64,000 nt of DNA from DAORHV01 sp964458645 (GCA_964458645.1 CAYWJU010000002.1:1-64000), one strand, 5' to 3'. Counted from the stretch's first letter, positions 37,207 to 46,708 are shown. The notes: a model not told the origin generated them from the letters alone. Numbers and translations are program-made.

Positions 37207-37632
37207 ATGCCTACCGTTAATCAGCTCATCCGCCGCCCGCGCCGTTCCATGAAGCGCAGGACAAAGGCCCCGAACCTCCAGTACACCTGGAACTCCCTCA
37301 AAATGGTGCGCGTCAAGCTGCGCCATGGAGCACCCGTAAAGCGCGGCGTGTGTCTGAAGGTCACGACCATGACGCCGAAGAAGCCGAACTCGGCTCTCCG
37401 CAAAATCGCTCGTGTTCGTCTGACGAACGGCGAAGAGATCACCGCCTACATCATGGGCGAGGGTCACAACCTCCAGGAACACTCCGTCGTGCTTGTACGC
37501 GGTGGCCGCGTGAAAGACTTGCCGGGTGTCCGTTACCACATCGTCCGCGGCGTGCTCGACTGCGAAGGCGTCCGCGACCGCAAGCAAGGCCGCTCGCTCT
37601 ACGGAGCCAAGCGCCCCAAGGCTGCCAAGTAA
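37207..37632 (+). CDS. rpsL: Ribosomal protein S12
   Basis: 141 residues; part of the 30S decoding centre. Conserved TPKKPNSALRKIARV and LPGVRYHIVRG are seen; the N-terminus MPTVNQLIRRPRR is typical. The first loop (APNLQYTWNSLKMVRVKL) is a little longer than in E. coli. In operon between rpoC and rpsG. No SD. Confidence 0.99.
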   Translation: MPTVNQLIRRPRRSMKRRTKAPNLQYTWNSLKMVRVKLRHGAPVKRGVCLKVTTMTPKKPNSALRKIARVRLTNGEEITAYIMGEGHNLQEHSVVLVRGGRVKDLPGVRYHIVRGVLDCEGVRDRKQGRSLYGAKRPKAAK

Positions 37633-37663
37633 TTTCCTCCTCTGATTTCCCTTTTCTGAAAGT

Positions 37664-38119
37664 ATGGCTACACGTCCCAAAGCATTTATCCCCGCGGGTT
37701 CCGACCCGCTCGTTGAGAAGTTCATCAACTGTCTCATGAAGCAGGGCAAGAAATCCATTGCACGCGGCATCTTCGCCGACGCCTTGGCCGTCATTAAGAC
37801 GCGCACCAAGGAAGAGCCGATGGACGTTTTCGCCAAGGCTCTCTTGAACGCAACGCCGCTCGTCGAGGTTCGCCCCAAGCGTATCGCCGGAGCCGTCTAC
37901 CAGGTGCCGACCGAAGTCACCGCCAAGCGCCAGCAGTCGCTCTCGATCCGCTGGATCTTGGGTGCAGCTCGCGACCGTAAGGGTGTCCCGATGGCCCAGA
38001 AGCTGGCCATGGAGCTCTTGGATGCAGCCGCTGAGCAGGGTTCCGCAATCAAGAAGAAGGAAGATGTGTTCAAGATGGCACAGGCCAACAAGGCCTTTGC
38101 CCACTTGTCCAAAATGTAG
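37664..38119 (+). CDS. rpsG: Ribosomal protein S7
   Basis: 151 residues, a 30S head protein binding 16S rRNA. Typical PLVEKFINCLMKQGKK, VEVRPKRIAGAVYQVP and RKGVPMAQKLAMELLDAA. Follows rpsL by 31 bases. The operon ends here in a terminator instead of continuing into fusA, which is 3.1 kb further on. Confidence 0.99.
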   Translation: MATRPKAFIPAGSDPLVEKFINCLMKQGKKSIARGIFADALAVIKTRTKEEPMDVFAKALLNATPLVEVRPKRIAGAVYQVPTEVTAKRQQSLSIRWILGAARDRKGVPMAQKLAMELLDAAAEQGSAIKKKEDVFKMAQANKAFAHLSKM

Positions 38120-38146
38120 GCCAAATTACGCATATTGTAGACATCA

Positions 38147-38168
38147 GGAGCCCGAAAGGGCTCTTTTG
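38147..38168 (+). terminator. Terminator after rpsG
   Basis: GAGCCC-gaaa-GGGCTC (38148-38163) followed by TTTTG. Confidence 0.9.
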
Positions 38169-38194
38169 ACAAAATAGAAAAATGTTTTACTGTA

Positions 38195-38222
38195 TTGACA
38201 CAGCGTCAAAAATACATACAAT
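38195..38222 (+). promoter_or_regulatory. Promoter of the 855-aa secreted protein
   Basis: TTGACA (38195-38200), 16-base spacer, TACAAT (38217-38222), 33 bases before the ATG. Confidence 0.75.
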
Positions 38223-38255
38223 GGCCCGGTACCTCTTCTTTCTTCTTCTTTGCCT

Positions 38256-40820
38256 ATGCGTAAGTTCCTCTCACTGACGTTGTCCTGTGGAGCTGTGTTC
38301 ACAATGTTGGTTGGATTCGCAGCCACCGCTTCGGCGCAAACCATTCCTCCACAAGTGAAGCTGTCGAGTGTTGTGATCGTTGGCACCGATACGGTGACCG
38401 TGAATTATTCTAAGAACTTCGGAACGTGTGCGCATCTGAAGCTCGCATCCAATAACCAACTCGTTCACACTCAGAACTTGTTCTGCGCCAATGCAGGACC
38501 GGTCGTCAGTCTGAAGACTCAATTCACATCCGCACTCCAATCCGGCGCCCGTGTGAAGTTGTGCCATGGCAATAACGGAAACATCTGCAGCGCGGTTGTT
38601 ACCGTGCAGGCGCAGCCTGCGGCAGTCACGCTTACCAGCGTCATCATCGACCGTGATACGGTGAAGGTGCAGTACTCGAAGAACTTCGCAACATGCGCAG
38701 TATTGAAATTGAGCAATGGTCAGCCCCTGCACACACTCAACCTGTTCTGCGCCCAGGGTGGCACGTTGACGCTGCCGAAATCGTATTTCAACGCCTCGCT
38801 CGTTGGTGGCGCCCAAGTGAAAATGTGTCATGCAGTGAATCCGGTTTGCAGTTCCCTGGTGACTGTTCAGGGAGGTGTCACCGATCAGGTCACACTGTCG
38901 AACGTGGTGATAGTCGGTAACAACGTCACAGTGAACTACACCAAGAACTTCGCTACCTGCGCTCACCTGAAACTTGCCTCGAATAACCAGTTGGTTCATG
39001 TCCAGAACCTGTTTTGCCAGAACAGCGGTCCAGTGACGCAACCGCGCACCCAGTTTACTGCAGCGCTGGTACCCGGTGCTCAGGTGAAACTGTGCCATGG
39101 CAACAACGGAAACATCTGCAGCGCGGTTGTTACCGTCACCGAACAATCATCGCCCGTCGAGAACGAACTCACCGTGACGGTGAAGTCGCTCGCATCGGCC
39201 GATGTTGCCGTGAAGAACGAGAAGAACATCAATCTCCTTCGCTTCGAAGGCCGCAGCACGAATGAAGACGTTCTTGTGACCAACTTCGTGTTCGATGCTC
39301 AGTCCGGCAACCTGCTGAATGCCCAGAACTACAAGCTGTGGGTCGACACGAATGCCGATGGCACCGTCGATACCATCCTGCAGAGCGGGGTCGCAGCCCA
39401 GTCCGGCAAAGTGACGTTCGCCTCCCTTCTTGGCGGAGGATACGTCGTTCCGTCCGGTGCCACCGTACTGTTCGAGGTCCATGCCGATGTTGCTGCCTCG
39501 CTTTCCGCGCCTGCTTCCGTTCAGCTGAAATTTGCCACTTCGCTGGTCGACTACGTGAAAGCAGAGCGTGTGACGAACGGCGATGATTTCGTCGGGATTA
39601 AGACCGATGGCGTCTGCGCAACGACCTGCGCCATTACGGTCAACACCGTGCCGTCTACCTCGTGGAGTTTCGTAAGCCAGGGCGACCTGTTCATTACGAA
39701 GTCCGTGACTCCGCAGCGCAACTTGCAGCTGCTCGGTGGCGCGTTGGGTGATTCCATTTTGGGTCTCAACTTCCGCGCTCAGAACGAGCCGGTGGACGTT
39801 ACGTTCCTCACCATCGTCACCGGTGGCGATGTATCCATGTCTGTCGATCGTTACGAATTCTACAAAACCGGCGAGTCCATTCCGTTTGCCAGCGCCACGC
39901 GTGCCGGTTGCGGCAGCGGCGGCCAGGGCAGCAACGTCTTCTGTGTGAGCATGCAGAGCCGCCAGCTGGTGGTTCCGGATGGCCAGACCGTGAGCGTGCT
40001 CGTGAAGCCCCGCATCCGCACCGATGTCGATGGAGCCGTTAGCGGCCACGTCGTTGATCCGCAGATCCTCGATCTTACTGGTGTCGATGACGTTTCCGCA
40101 CGCGGCGATGCTTCCGGCAACAATCTTCTCACGAACGACGCCGACGCTCTGGTCGAAGGTGAAATCTTCCTGGGAGTCTCTTCTCCAGCTGCCAACGCAC
40201 CGATCATTGGCAAGGTGAACTCGGTGGTTCTTGCCAAGATTTCGAACATCTCCAATGCCAACCCGGATGCCAACGGCACCGCCGTGCCGACCGGTATCGG
40301 CCGCGGCTTCGCACAGTTCAAATTTTCGACTCTCGCGAATGCCAACTCCAAGAACGGTTTGAACAAGTTCGCTCTGTCCGGCGTTATCTTTAACGTCAAC
40401 GCCACCAACGTGGCCATGAATGCTGCCGACTTCAAGCTCTATAACAAGGCCGATTCGACCACGAAGCTCGCCTGCAAGCCCGTCAACGCCTCTGGCGCCG
40501 TGCTGACCGGAACCGTCTCCGGTGCATTCTTCGTCTCGTGTTCTTCGCTGCAGTCTTCGTCTCTGAGTGTCGATGTCGGTTCGGGCAGCGACGAGACGTT
40601 CGTTTTGGAGGGCAGCATCACCAATCCCAGAGTCAGCAGCACGCTGTCATCCGTATTGCAGGGTTCGCTCCAGAACTTCACAGACCAGGCTTCCACGGGC
40701 TTCTCGCCCGCTACTAGCCACATTCAGTGGGTAGACAAGGATGCCACATTCCCGTTGTCGTCGTTCCGCTGGATCGACTTCCCGGAGACGGTCGTGAACT
40801 CCACGGCCTACCAGGACTAA
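38256..40820 (+). CDS. Secreted repeat protein, probable surface component, 854 aa
   Basis: Signal peptide MRKFLSLTLSCGAVFTMLVG with cleavage after ASA. Three repeats of about 85 residues (roughly 33-115, 120-200, 205-290), each with a V(T/K)V.YSKNF.TC start, an NLFC and a VK(L/M)CH element, i.e. conserved cysteines. The remaining 560 residues are beta-rich with Asp/Asn/Gly loops (KLWVDTNADGTVDTIL). Unrecognised family; an abundant surface-layer-like or filament protein is inferred. Strong promoter and its own terminator. It splits the usual rpsG-fusA junction. Confidence 0.82.
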   Translation: MRKFLSLTLSCGAVFTMLVGFAATASAQTIPPQVKLSSVVIVGTDTVTVNYSKNFGTCAHLKLASNNQLVHTQNLFCANAGPVVSLKTQFTSALQSGARVKLCHGNNGNICSAVVTVQAQPAAVTLTSVIIDRDTVKVQYSKNFATCAVLKLSNGQPLHTLNLFCAQGGTLTLPKSYFNASLVGGAQVKMCHAVNPVCSSLVTVQGGVTDQVTLSNVVIVGNNVTVNYTKNFATCAHLKLASNNQLVHVQNLFCQNSGPVTQPRTQFTAALVPGAQVKLCHGNNGNICSAVVTVTEQSSPVENELTVTVKSLASADVAVKNEKNINLLRFEGRSTNEDVLVTNFVFDAQSGNLLNAQNYKLWVDTNADGTVDTILQSGVAAQSGKVTFASLLGGGYVVPSGATVLFEVHADVAASLSAPASVQLKFATSLVDYVKAERVTNGDDFVGIKTDGVCATTCAITVNTVPSTSWSFVSQGDLFITKSVTPQRNLQLLGGALGDSILGLNFRAQNEPVDVTFLTIVTGGDVSMSVDRYEFYKTGESIPFASATRAGCGSGGQGSNVFCVSMQSRQLVVPDGQTVSVLVKPRIRTDVDGAVSGHVVDPQILDLTGVDDVSARGDASGNNLLTNDADALVEGEIFLGVSSPAANAPIIGKVNSVVLAKISNISNANPDANGTAVPTGIGRGFAQFKFSTLANANSKNGLNKFALSGVIFNVNATNVAMNAADFKLYNKADSTTKLACKPVNASGAVLTGTVSGAFFVSCSSLQSSSLSVDVGSGSDETFVLEGSITNPRVSSTLSSVLQGSLQNFTDQASTGFSPATSHIQWVDKDATFPLSSFRWIDFPETVVNSTAYQD

Positions 40821-40842
40821 TTCCGAATTCATGAATGCAAGG

Positions 40843-40865
40843 ACGCCCCGCAAGGGGCGTTTTTG
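40843..40865 (+). terminator. Terminator of the secreted repeat protein
   Basis: ACGCCCC-gcaa-GGGGCGT (40843-40860) followed by TTTTTG. Confidence 0.93.
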
Positions 40866-41193
40866 TTGAGAATGGATGTCGGACATGCTTCCTTTCCACT
40901 TCTTTCAGGGCGGCCAGTACGGCAAGCAAGCTCAGAGCGAGTGCTCAAGCCACCAGGGGGGCGCGCGCCACGGAGGGGGTCAGGTGGTCTGCCGCCGAGC
41001 CCAAGCGAGGCGTGCGTGGGAATTGGCGCGCACGCGTTTTTTGGTTCCTTTTTGGCGCTCGGCCAAAAAGGGACGGAAGAATCGAAGAAGGTTCTCTGTA
41101 TTTGAGTTCAGAATCGCAAGGATGGGATCTGTGAGACCCAGGAGTCTTGGGATTCCCCGTCAAAAGGTCTTTCCCGCCCTTGTCCAATTCCCT
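40866..41193. other. Intergenic region with GC-rich inverted repeats upstream of fusA
   Basis: Open frames here are low-quality and I see no gene. Notable is TTCCTTTTTGG (41045-41055) with CCAAAAAGGGA (41063-41073), a near-perfect hairpin in a C/G-rich stretch, and CGTGCGTGG...GCGCGCACG just before it. Confidence 0.6.
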
Positions 41194-41241
41194 ATACTGC
41201 CCCGGCAGCCTGATTTTAGGGCGAGCGCCCTCGGGCGTTTT
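41194..41241 (+). promoter_or_regulatory. fusA promoter and leader hairpin
   Basis: TTTCCC, 17 bases, TATACT (41194-41199). The leader contains CGCCC-tc-GGGCG followed by TTTT (about 41227-41241), a small terminator-like hairpin that may act as an attenuator. Confidence 0.5.
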
Positions 41242-41263
41242 CATACATTTTCTCTCTACTGGT

Positions 41264-43372
41264 ATGGACCTGAAGAACGTACGCACAAACGGCATCATTG
41301 CCCACATCGATGCCGGCAAAACCACGACCTCCGAGCGTGTGCTCTTCTACACCGGAAAGAACTATAAAATCGGTGAAGTCCACGAAGGCGAAGCAACCAT
41401 GGACTGGATGGAACAGGAGCAGGAGCGCGGTATTACCATCACTTCGGCTGCTACGCAGTGTATGTGGAAGAGCAAGTTCCAGGGTCAGGACGTCACCATC
41501 ACCATCAACCTTATCGACACTCCGGGTCACGTGGACTTCACGGCCGAGGTGGAGCGCTCTCTGCGCGTTCTGGACGGCGGTGTGGCCGTGTTCGACGGAT
41601 CGCAAGGTGTGGAGCCCCAGTCCGAGACCGTGTGGCGCCAGGCCGACAAGTACGGCGTGCCGCGTGTTGCCTTCGTGAACAAAATGGACAAGATCGGTGG
41701 CGACTTCTACATGTCGTTGAACAGCATCCACGAGCGTCTTTCCAAGAGCGCTGTCGCCATTCAGCTCCCGGTCGGAGCCGAGAGCGATTTCAAGGCCATC
41801 ATCGACCTCGTTGAGGAAGAGATGGTTACGTTCGAAGGTGAGCACGGCGAGAAGCACGTCCACCACCCGATTCCGGACGATATGAAGGAAAAGGTCGCTG
41901 AATACCGCAAGATCATGATGGAGAAGGCCGCTGAAGGCGCCAGCGAAGAGCTCATGGACAAGTTCTTGACCAATGGAACCCTCACCAAGGAAGAACTGAA
42001 GTTGGCGTTGCGCCAGGGTACGGTTGCCGGCAAGACGTTCCCAGTGCTGTGCGGCTCCTCGCTCCAGAACATGGGTGTGCAGCTCGTGCTCGACGCTGTC
42101 GTGAACTACCTTCCCTCGCCGCTCGACGTTCCGCCGAACAAAGGCAAGAACCCCGACACTGGTGAAGAAGAAATCCGCAAGCCGACCAACGATGAGCCTC
42201 TTTCTTGCTTGGCATTCAAAATCGCAACCGACCCATTCGTCGGAAAGCTGACCTTCATTCGCGTCTACTCTGGCGTTCTTACTTCCGGCACGTATCTGTA
42301 CAACAGCCGTAACGGTCGCAAGGAGCGCATCGGACGCTTGGTCCGCATGCACGCTAACAACCGTCAGGAAATCCAGAGCATCGAGGCCGGCGACATCGGA
42401 GCCGCCATCGGTCTGAAGGAAACCCGCACCGGCGATACGCTGTGCGACGAAACCAAGCCGATCTTACTCGAAAGCATCACCTTCGCCGAGCCGGTTATCT
42501 CGCTTGCCATTGAGCCGAAGACCAAGGCCGATCAGGAGAAAATGGGTATGGCTCTGCAGAAGCTCACGGAAGAAGACCCCACGCTGCGCGTGAAGACGGA
42601 CGACGAAACCGGTCAGACCATCTTGTCCGGAATGGGAGAACTGCACCTGGATATCATCATGGATCGCATGCGCCGCGAGTTCAAAGTCGAGTCGACTTCG
42701 GGCAAGCCGCAGGTCGCATACCGCGAGACCATCCAGAAGCCTATGGAGCACGAAGAGAAGTACTCCAAGCAGACCGGTGGACGCGGTCAGTTCGGACACG
42801 TGTTGTTTACGATCACTCCGCAGCCGACTCCCGGTATGGGCTACGAGTTCGTCAACAGCGTGGTCGGTGGACGCATCCCACGCGAGTTCATTGCTCCGTG
42901 CGACAAGGGCTTCCAGGAAGGCTTGTCCCGCGGTGTTCTCGCCGGATTCCCGATGGTGGACATTAAGGTCGAGCTCACCGACGGCAGCTACCACGACGTC
43001 GACTCGTCCGAAATGGCCTTCAAGATGTGTGCTTCCATCGGTATTCAGGCAGCTTGCCGCCGTGCCGATCCAGTGCTGCTTGAGCCGATCATGAAAGTCG
43101 AAGTCGTCAGCCCCGAAGATTACTTCGGTGACGTCATGGGTGACATCAGCGCTCGTCGCGGTCTCATCAAGGAAACGGGATCCCGCGGTATGGCCAAGAC
43201 CATTACGGCCGATGTGCCGCTTGCAGCCATGTTCGGTTACGCAACCGATCTGCGCTCCATGAGCCAGGGCCGCGCCAGCTACGCCATGGAACCGAGCCAC
43301 TACGCCAAAGTCCCGAAGAACGTTGCCGACGAAGTCATCGCCTCTCGCGGCGGAACGGCAGCAGCCCGCTAA
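41264..43372 (+). CDS. fusA: Elongation factor G
   Basis: 702 residues, the normal size. GTPase that drives ribosomal translocation. P-loop AHIDAGKTTT, switch II DTPGHVDF, NKMDKIG, then domains II-V with the conserved GMGELHLDI and GRASYAMEPSHY near the end. ATG at 41264 by homology (MDLKNVRTNGIIAHID); no SD. Transcribed alone from its own promoter. Confidence 0.99.
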   Translation: MDLKNVRTNGIIAHIDAGKTTTSERVLFYTGKNYKIGEVHEGEATMDWMEQEQERGITITSAATQCMWKSKFQGQDVTITINLIDTPGHVDFTAEVERSLRVLDGGVAVFDGSQGVEPQSETVWRQADKYGVPRVAFVNKMDKIGGDFYMSLNSIHERLSKSAVAIQLPVGAESDFKAIIDLVEEEMVTFEGEHGEKHVHHPIPDDMKEKVAEYRKIMMEKAAEGASEELMDKFLTNGTLTKEELKLALRQGTVAGKTFPVLCGSSLQNMGVQLVLDAVVNYLPSPLDVPPNKGKNPDTGEEEIRKPTNDEPLSCLAFKIATDPFVGKLTFIRVYSGVLTSGTYLYNSRNGRKERIGRLVRMHANNRQEIQSIEAGDIGAAIGLKETRTGDTLCDETKPILLESITFAEPVISLAIEPKTKADQEKMGMALQKLTEEDPTLRVKTDDETGQTILSGMGELHLDIIMDRMRREFKVESTSGKPQVAYRETIQKPMEHEEKYSKQTGGRGQFGHVLFTITPQPTPGMGYEFVNSVVGGRIPREFIAPCDKGFQEGLSRGVLAGFPMVDIKVELTDGSYHDVDSSEMAFKMCASIGIQAACRRADPVLLEPIMKVEVVSPEDYFGDVMGDISARRGLIKETGSRGMAKTITADVPLAAMFGYATDLRSMSQGRASYAMEPSHYAKVPKNVADEVIASRGGTAAAR

Positions 43373-43381
43373 GTATCGTCT

Positions 43382-44338
43382 TTAGCAACCGGTGTCTGAG
43401 TGCAGAATGTCACTCGGCGCCGGTTTTTTGTTGCAGTGTCGTGGAGGCATGGAGATGTCTCGCAGTCCGCGCAGGAGTGTGTCGGGGTCGGTTTGGCGCA
43501 ACATGTCGCGGACCGGACTGTCCTTCCGAGCAACGATCAAATCGCCGTCGGCGCGGCCCGAAGAGTGAATATGCACGGCGTCTTCCGGCTGCAGGATGGT
43601 TCGCAACTGCGCGAGTGTTCGGGCTGCGAATGGCGACGTTGCCGGATTATCGAACGGCGAAAACACGAGCGTTCCGTTGGCATCCAGCAGTCCATAGGCC
43701 CGCGTAAATGCACCAAGGTAGTCACCGGAATGTCGGAATGGGCCGTTGTCTTCGGTAATCAACTGGTAGCGTTCATCGGTCTGAAACGTCGAGAAATCCA
43801 CAATATGCTGCAGGTCCGCCAATGGCTCGTCGGTTTCGTCGAATGCCTGCAGTATCTCGCGGTACTGCAGCTCCATGAGCGTGACAAGATCCAAAGAAAT
43901 GCCTGCACCGCGGATCTTGCGCGCTGTGGACTCTTGTAATGTCCCACAGGTGTCGCGTATTGCGTCCTGGGCATGCTCAATAAGCTGCATCGAACCCATT
44001 CTCAGTCGCAGAAATGGGTTGAATTCGGTCAATCCGACCGTATGCAGCGTCGGCGCAGTCCGCATGCTTTTCAGTTCCCCGGAAGCACGTCCGACGCCGG
44101 GGCCAAGCTCCAAGCATTTCCAGGCTTTACCGCGTGCTGCGTAGCAATGTAGAGCGATCGTTCGTGACATATCACGCAACTGCCTCGTATTGGAGCCATC
44201 GAGACCATGACTGAAATGCGAGTAGAAATCATCTTTCACTTTGCCATGCCTGCGAATGAGCCCCTGGCTTTCGGCTCGGCGTATGCCGTGTTCGTAGGCG
44301 TCCAGCCAATGCCGTTCATGGAGAGCGGGAAGGTGCAT
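43382..44338 (-). CDS. SAM-dependent methyltransferase-like protein, 318 aa
   Basis: KCLELGPGVGRASGELKSM (about residues 90-110) fits methyltransferase motif I (E.G.G.G). LVFSPFDNP later in the sequence is consistent with a Rossmann-type strand. Substrate unknown; the helical N-terminus (ERHWLDAYEHGIRRAES) is unusual. The last 20 codons overlap the fusA terminator. Divergent from the TrpR-like gene. Confidence 0.6.
   Translation of the reverse strand: MHLPALHERHWLDAYEHGIRRAESQGLIRRHGKVKDDFYSHFSHGLDGSNTRQLRDMSRTIALHCYAARGKAWKCLELGPGVGRASGELKSMRTAPTLHTVGLTEFNPFLRLRMGSMQLIEHAQDAIRDTCGTLQESTARKIRGAGISLDLVTLMELQYREILQAFDETDEPLADLQHIVDFSTFQTDERYQLITEDNGPFRHSGDYLGAFTRAYGLLDANGTLVFSPFDNPATSPFAARTLAQLRTILQPEDAVHIHSSGRADGDLIVARKDSPVRDMLRQTDPDTLLRGLRDISMPPRHCNKKPAPSDILHSDTGC
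43387..43429 (+). terminator. Terminator after fusA
   Basis: AACCGG..GAGTG...CACTC..CCGGTT (43387-43425) with a run of T. It overlaps the end of the convergent methyltransferase-like gene. Confidence 0.88.
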
Positions 44339-44425
44339 AGAGAGAAGGCAGCATTTTTATGTCGTTACTGTCCGAAGGCAAGTTTTTCAATAGCATGCCT
44401 TTTTCTTGTATCATCGAAATAATAC

Positions 44426-44453
44426 ATTGACATGCGATCATCGGTGGGTACAA
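44426..44453 (+). promoter_or_regulatory. Promoter of the TrpR-like regulator
   Basis: TTGACA (44426-44431), 16 bases, TACAAT (44448-44453). Confidence 0.75.
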
Positions 44454-44479
44454 TGCGGTTCCACACTCTTCTTTATCCT

Positions 44480-44914
44480 ATGTCCAAGCGACGCTTCACC
44501 GAAGATGCCTTCCGCAAAGAACCCTGGTTCCGCGCGTTGTGTGCTGCCATCAGTTCGTGCAAGAGCGAACAGGAAGTGGCCGATTTCTTGCGTGACATCG
44601 GCACGTTGAGCGAGCTGCAGGCCTGGAGCGAGCGTTTCGAGGTGGCCAAACAGCTGACGCAGGGCACGACCTATCGCGAGATCGCCAAGAGCACCGGTGC
44701 CAGCACCACGACGGTCACCCGTGTGGCCAAATTTTTGGAGAACGGCGAAGGTGGCTATCGCAAAGTCTTGAACGCACATCGGCACCATCGCATGGTCTCG
44801 CCGCGTGCACCGCAACAAGCAGAAGTCGGGCATGCCGAGACCCAGCAACAGACTCCCAGTGGGGAGCGGCCGGCATCCGTCTTGCAGAAGTACCTGGAGC
44901 GCGCGAAGAAATAG
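44480..44914 (+). CDS. TrpR/YerC-family DNA-binding protein
   Basis: 144 residues. The N-terminal 95 residues match the TrpR-like YerC/YecD family: FLRDIGTLSELQAWSERFEVAKQL followed by the helix-turn-helix TYREIAKSTGASTTTVTRVAKFL. The C-terminal 45 residues are a polar extension (RHHRMVSPRAPQQAEV). Likely a transcription regulator. It lies 72 bases before the HisG fusion gene, which it might control (inference from position). Confidence 0.88.
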   Translation: MSKRRFTEDAFRKEPWFRALCAAISSCKSEQEVADFLRDIGTLSELQAWSERFEVAKQLTQGTTYREIAKSTGASTTTVTRVAKFLENGEGGYRKVLNAHRHHRMVSPRAPQQAEVGHAETQQQTPSGERPASVLQKYLERAKK

Positions 44915-44986
44915 CTCTCCTCACGGTGTCGCCCACTCTCCACTCGGAGGGTTTCCCTTTTTGCATCCACCTTTCCTCACTACACC

Positions 44987-46708
44987 ATGAAAACTCCGAA
45001 TAACAAGCAGGTCGTCCTGCTGCCCAAAGGCGCTGTCACCGAAGGCAAAGATACTCGCAATCCCATACTGGATCTGCTCGTACGTGCCGGCTACGACAAG
45101 ATCCGCGGCGGATTCGCCGACAAAGGCAACCGCACCGACCAGGTGACCCAGGGCGACTTCACGTTCCGTGCCGTGAAAGGCGCTCCCGCATTGGCCGCGC
45201 AATTCCGTCTGTTTCGCGAAGAGAACGTCGGCGTGCTGATGGGTTCCGACGTGGTCGGCGAGGCCGATCAGCGTGTGCGCCAGTACGGCGTACGGCCCGA
45301 TATCGCCAAGTTGCTGAGCCTTGGTATCGGCCAGTGCACGCTCCAGTTGCTGGCACCGGACACGCAGCGGGTATTCACGCCCGAAGACGTGGATGGTCGC
45401 CTCATCTTTACGAAATACCCGTACGTCGCCCGCAGTGTCCTGCGTGCCTCCGGCCGCAACGCCACCGTCCAGACCTCCGACGGTGCGGATACGCGCGTCA
45501 CCGAGTTCCGCGACAAGAGTCCGTTCGTGAAGACCGGTGCGTTGGAAATCGTGGGCAGCGGCGACACCGCCCGTGCCAACCGCCTCCAGATCGTGGGGAA
45601 TGACGTTTTTCCATACCCGAGCGGCGCGGACATGAATATGCCGTACCTGGACCTGATGAACGTCACCACCGACCTGTATATGACGAACATCGGACGCGTT
45701 GGCTCCCGTTCCCGCGAAATGCTGCAGGAACTGGGTCTGGCCTTGGAATCGGCGCGCGAGCGCAACAGCTTCGTCACGTTCAAATTCAACATCCCGGCCG
45801 ACAAGGCTGGGCGCTTCTCCGAATTCGGCATGAAGGGCCCCACTCCGTCCCAGCAGTGGGAGCGAGGCGGCATCCAGTGGGTCGCGCTGGAAATTTCCGT
45901 GCCGACGGACCAGGAGAATAAAACCCAGGCCGCACTGATGCAACGCGGCGCCGAAGACGTGCTGATGTTCGGCCCGGTGCGCGGCGCGGTAGCTGCCGAG
46001 CGTTCCGAAGTACTAGGGGTGCTACCCTTTCTCAGCGCAGATCAGGCAGAGCCGGAGACCACCGAAGCCCCGGACCGAAACCGCGAAGTTGCCGATTGGC
46101 TCATAGGTCTGCGCGGCACGATTGCCGAACGCGACGCCAAGAAGGATGAGCCGCAAGACAAGCCGTCGTCGACCATCGAAGCACTGAAGCAGGGGTTGCG
46201 CTTCTGCGTGGACCGCTACGGCGTGGAGATGGCCGAGCTCTCGAAGGCCGTACGCCGCGGCAGCCGTGACGAAATCATCGCCGAGGCCGGCCAGGCAGTG
46301 TATTGGCTGATGGTCGCACTGCAATCGCGTGGCATTCCGTTCGAGCGTGTGATCAGCGAGATGTACCGTCCCGAGAAGGATGAGCCTTTGGATGAAATTC
46401 CGGATCTCATGACCGCACCCGACTGGCCGACTGAACTGCAGACCAACGTCCGCCGCATCCGTGATGCCGTAAAAACCGGCGACCTCTTCGAGCTCAACGG
46501 CATGGGGTACCTGCTGAACGAAGGCGTGAATAACGCATCCGTTGCGCTGGTCGACCGTTCCACCGAACTGAACACCGCCTTCCGCGCCAAGGGTGCAGAT
46601 GTCCGCGCAACCGCCGAGGCTGCCGACGCTCTCACCGGTCTTATCTGTCTGTGCGAACTGGCAGGCGTCGATTTCGCCGAAGTCATGGATAAAGAGATGG
46701 GCAAATAG
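44987..46708 (+). CDS. hisG: ATP phosphoribosyltransferase fused to two MazG/HisE-like domains
   Basis: 573 residues. Residues 1-330 match HisG: VVLLPKGAVTEG, GVLMGSDVVGEA, LQLLAPDT, YLDLMNVTTDLYMTNIGR and the C-terminal regulatory-like part (FVTFKFNIPADKAG...GGIQWVALEISVP). Residues about 365-465 resemble phosphoribosyl-ATP pyrophosphatase (HisE): GLRGTIAERDA, GVEMAELSKAV, EIIAEAGQAVYWLMVAL; the usual Asp of the EAAD element is Gln here, so activity is doubtful. The last 70 residues (ATAEAADALTGLICLCELAG) again look MazG-like. No other his genes are nearby. No SD. Confidence 0.8.
   Translation: MKTPNNKQVVLLPKGAVTEGKDTRNPILDLLVRAGYDKIRGGFADKGNRTDQVTQGDFTFRAVKGAPALAAQFRLFREENVGVLMGSDVVGEADQRVRQYGVRPDIAKLLSLGIGQCTLQLLAPDTQRVFTPEDVDGRLIFTKYPYVARSVLRASGRNATVQTSDGADTRVTEFRDKSPFVKTGALEIVGSGDTARANRLQIVGNDVFPYPSGADMNMPYLDLMNVTTDLYMTNIGRVGSRSREMLQELGLALESARERNSFVTFKFNIPADKAGRFSEFGMKGPTPSQQWERGGIQWVALEISVPTDQENKTQAALMQRGAEDVLMFGPVRGAVAAERSEVLGVLPFLSADQAEPETTEAPDRNREVADWLIGLRGTIAERDAKKDEPQDKPSSTIEALKQGLRFCVDRYGVEMAELSKAVRRGSRDEIIAEAGQAVYWLMVALQSRGIPFERVISEMYRPEKDEPLDEIPDLMTAPDWPTELQTNVRRIRDAVKTGDLFELNGMGYLLNEGVNNASVALVDRSTELNTAFRAKGADVRATAEAADALTGLICLCELAGVDFAEVMDKEMGK

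Noticed and set aside
40863..41367. Short plus-strand frames upstream of fusA
   Set aside because: They run through hairpins and the fusA promoter, and have no recognisable or coding-like composition.
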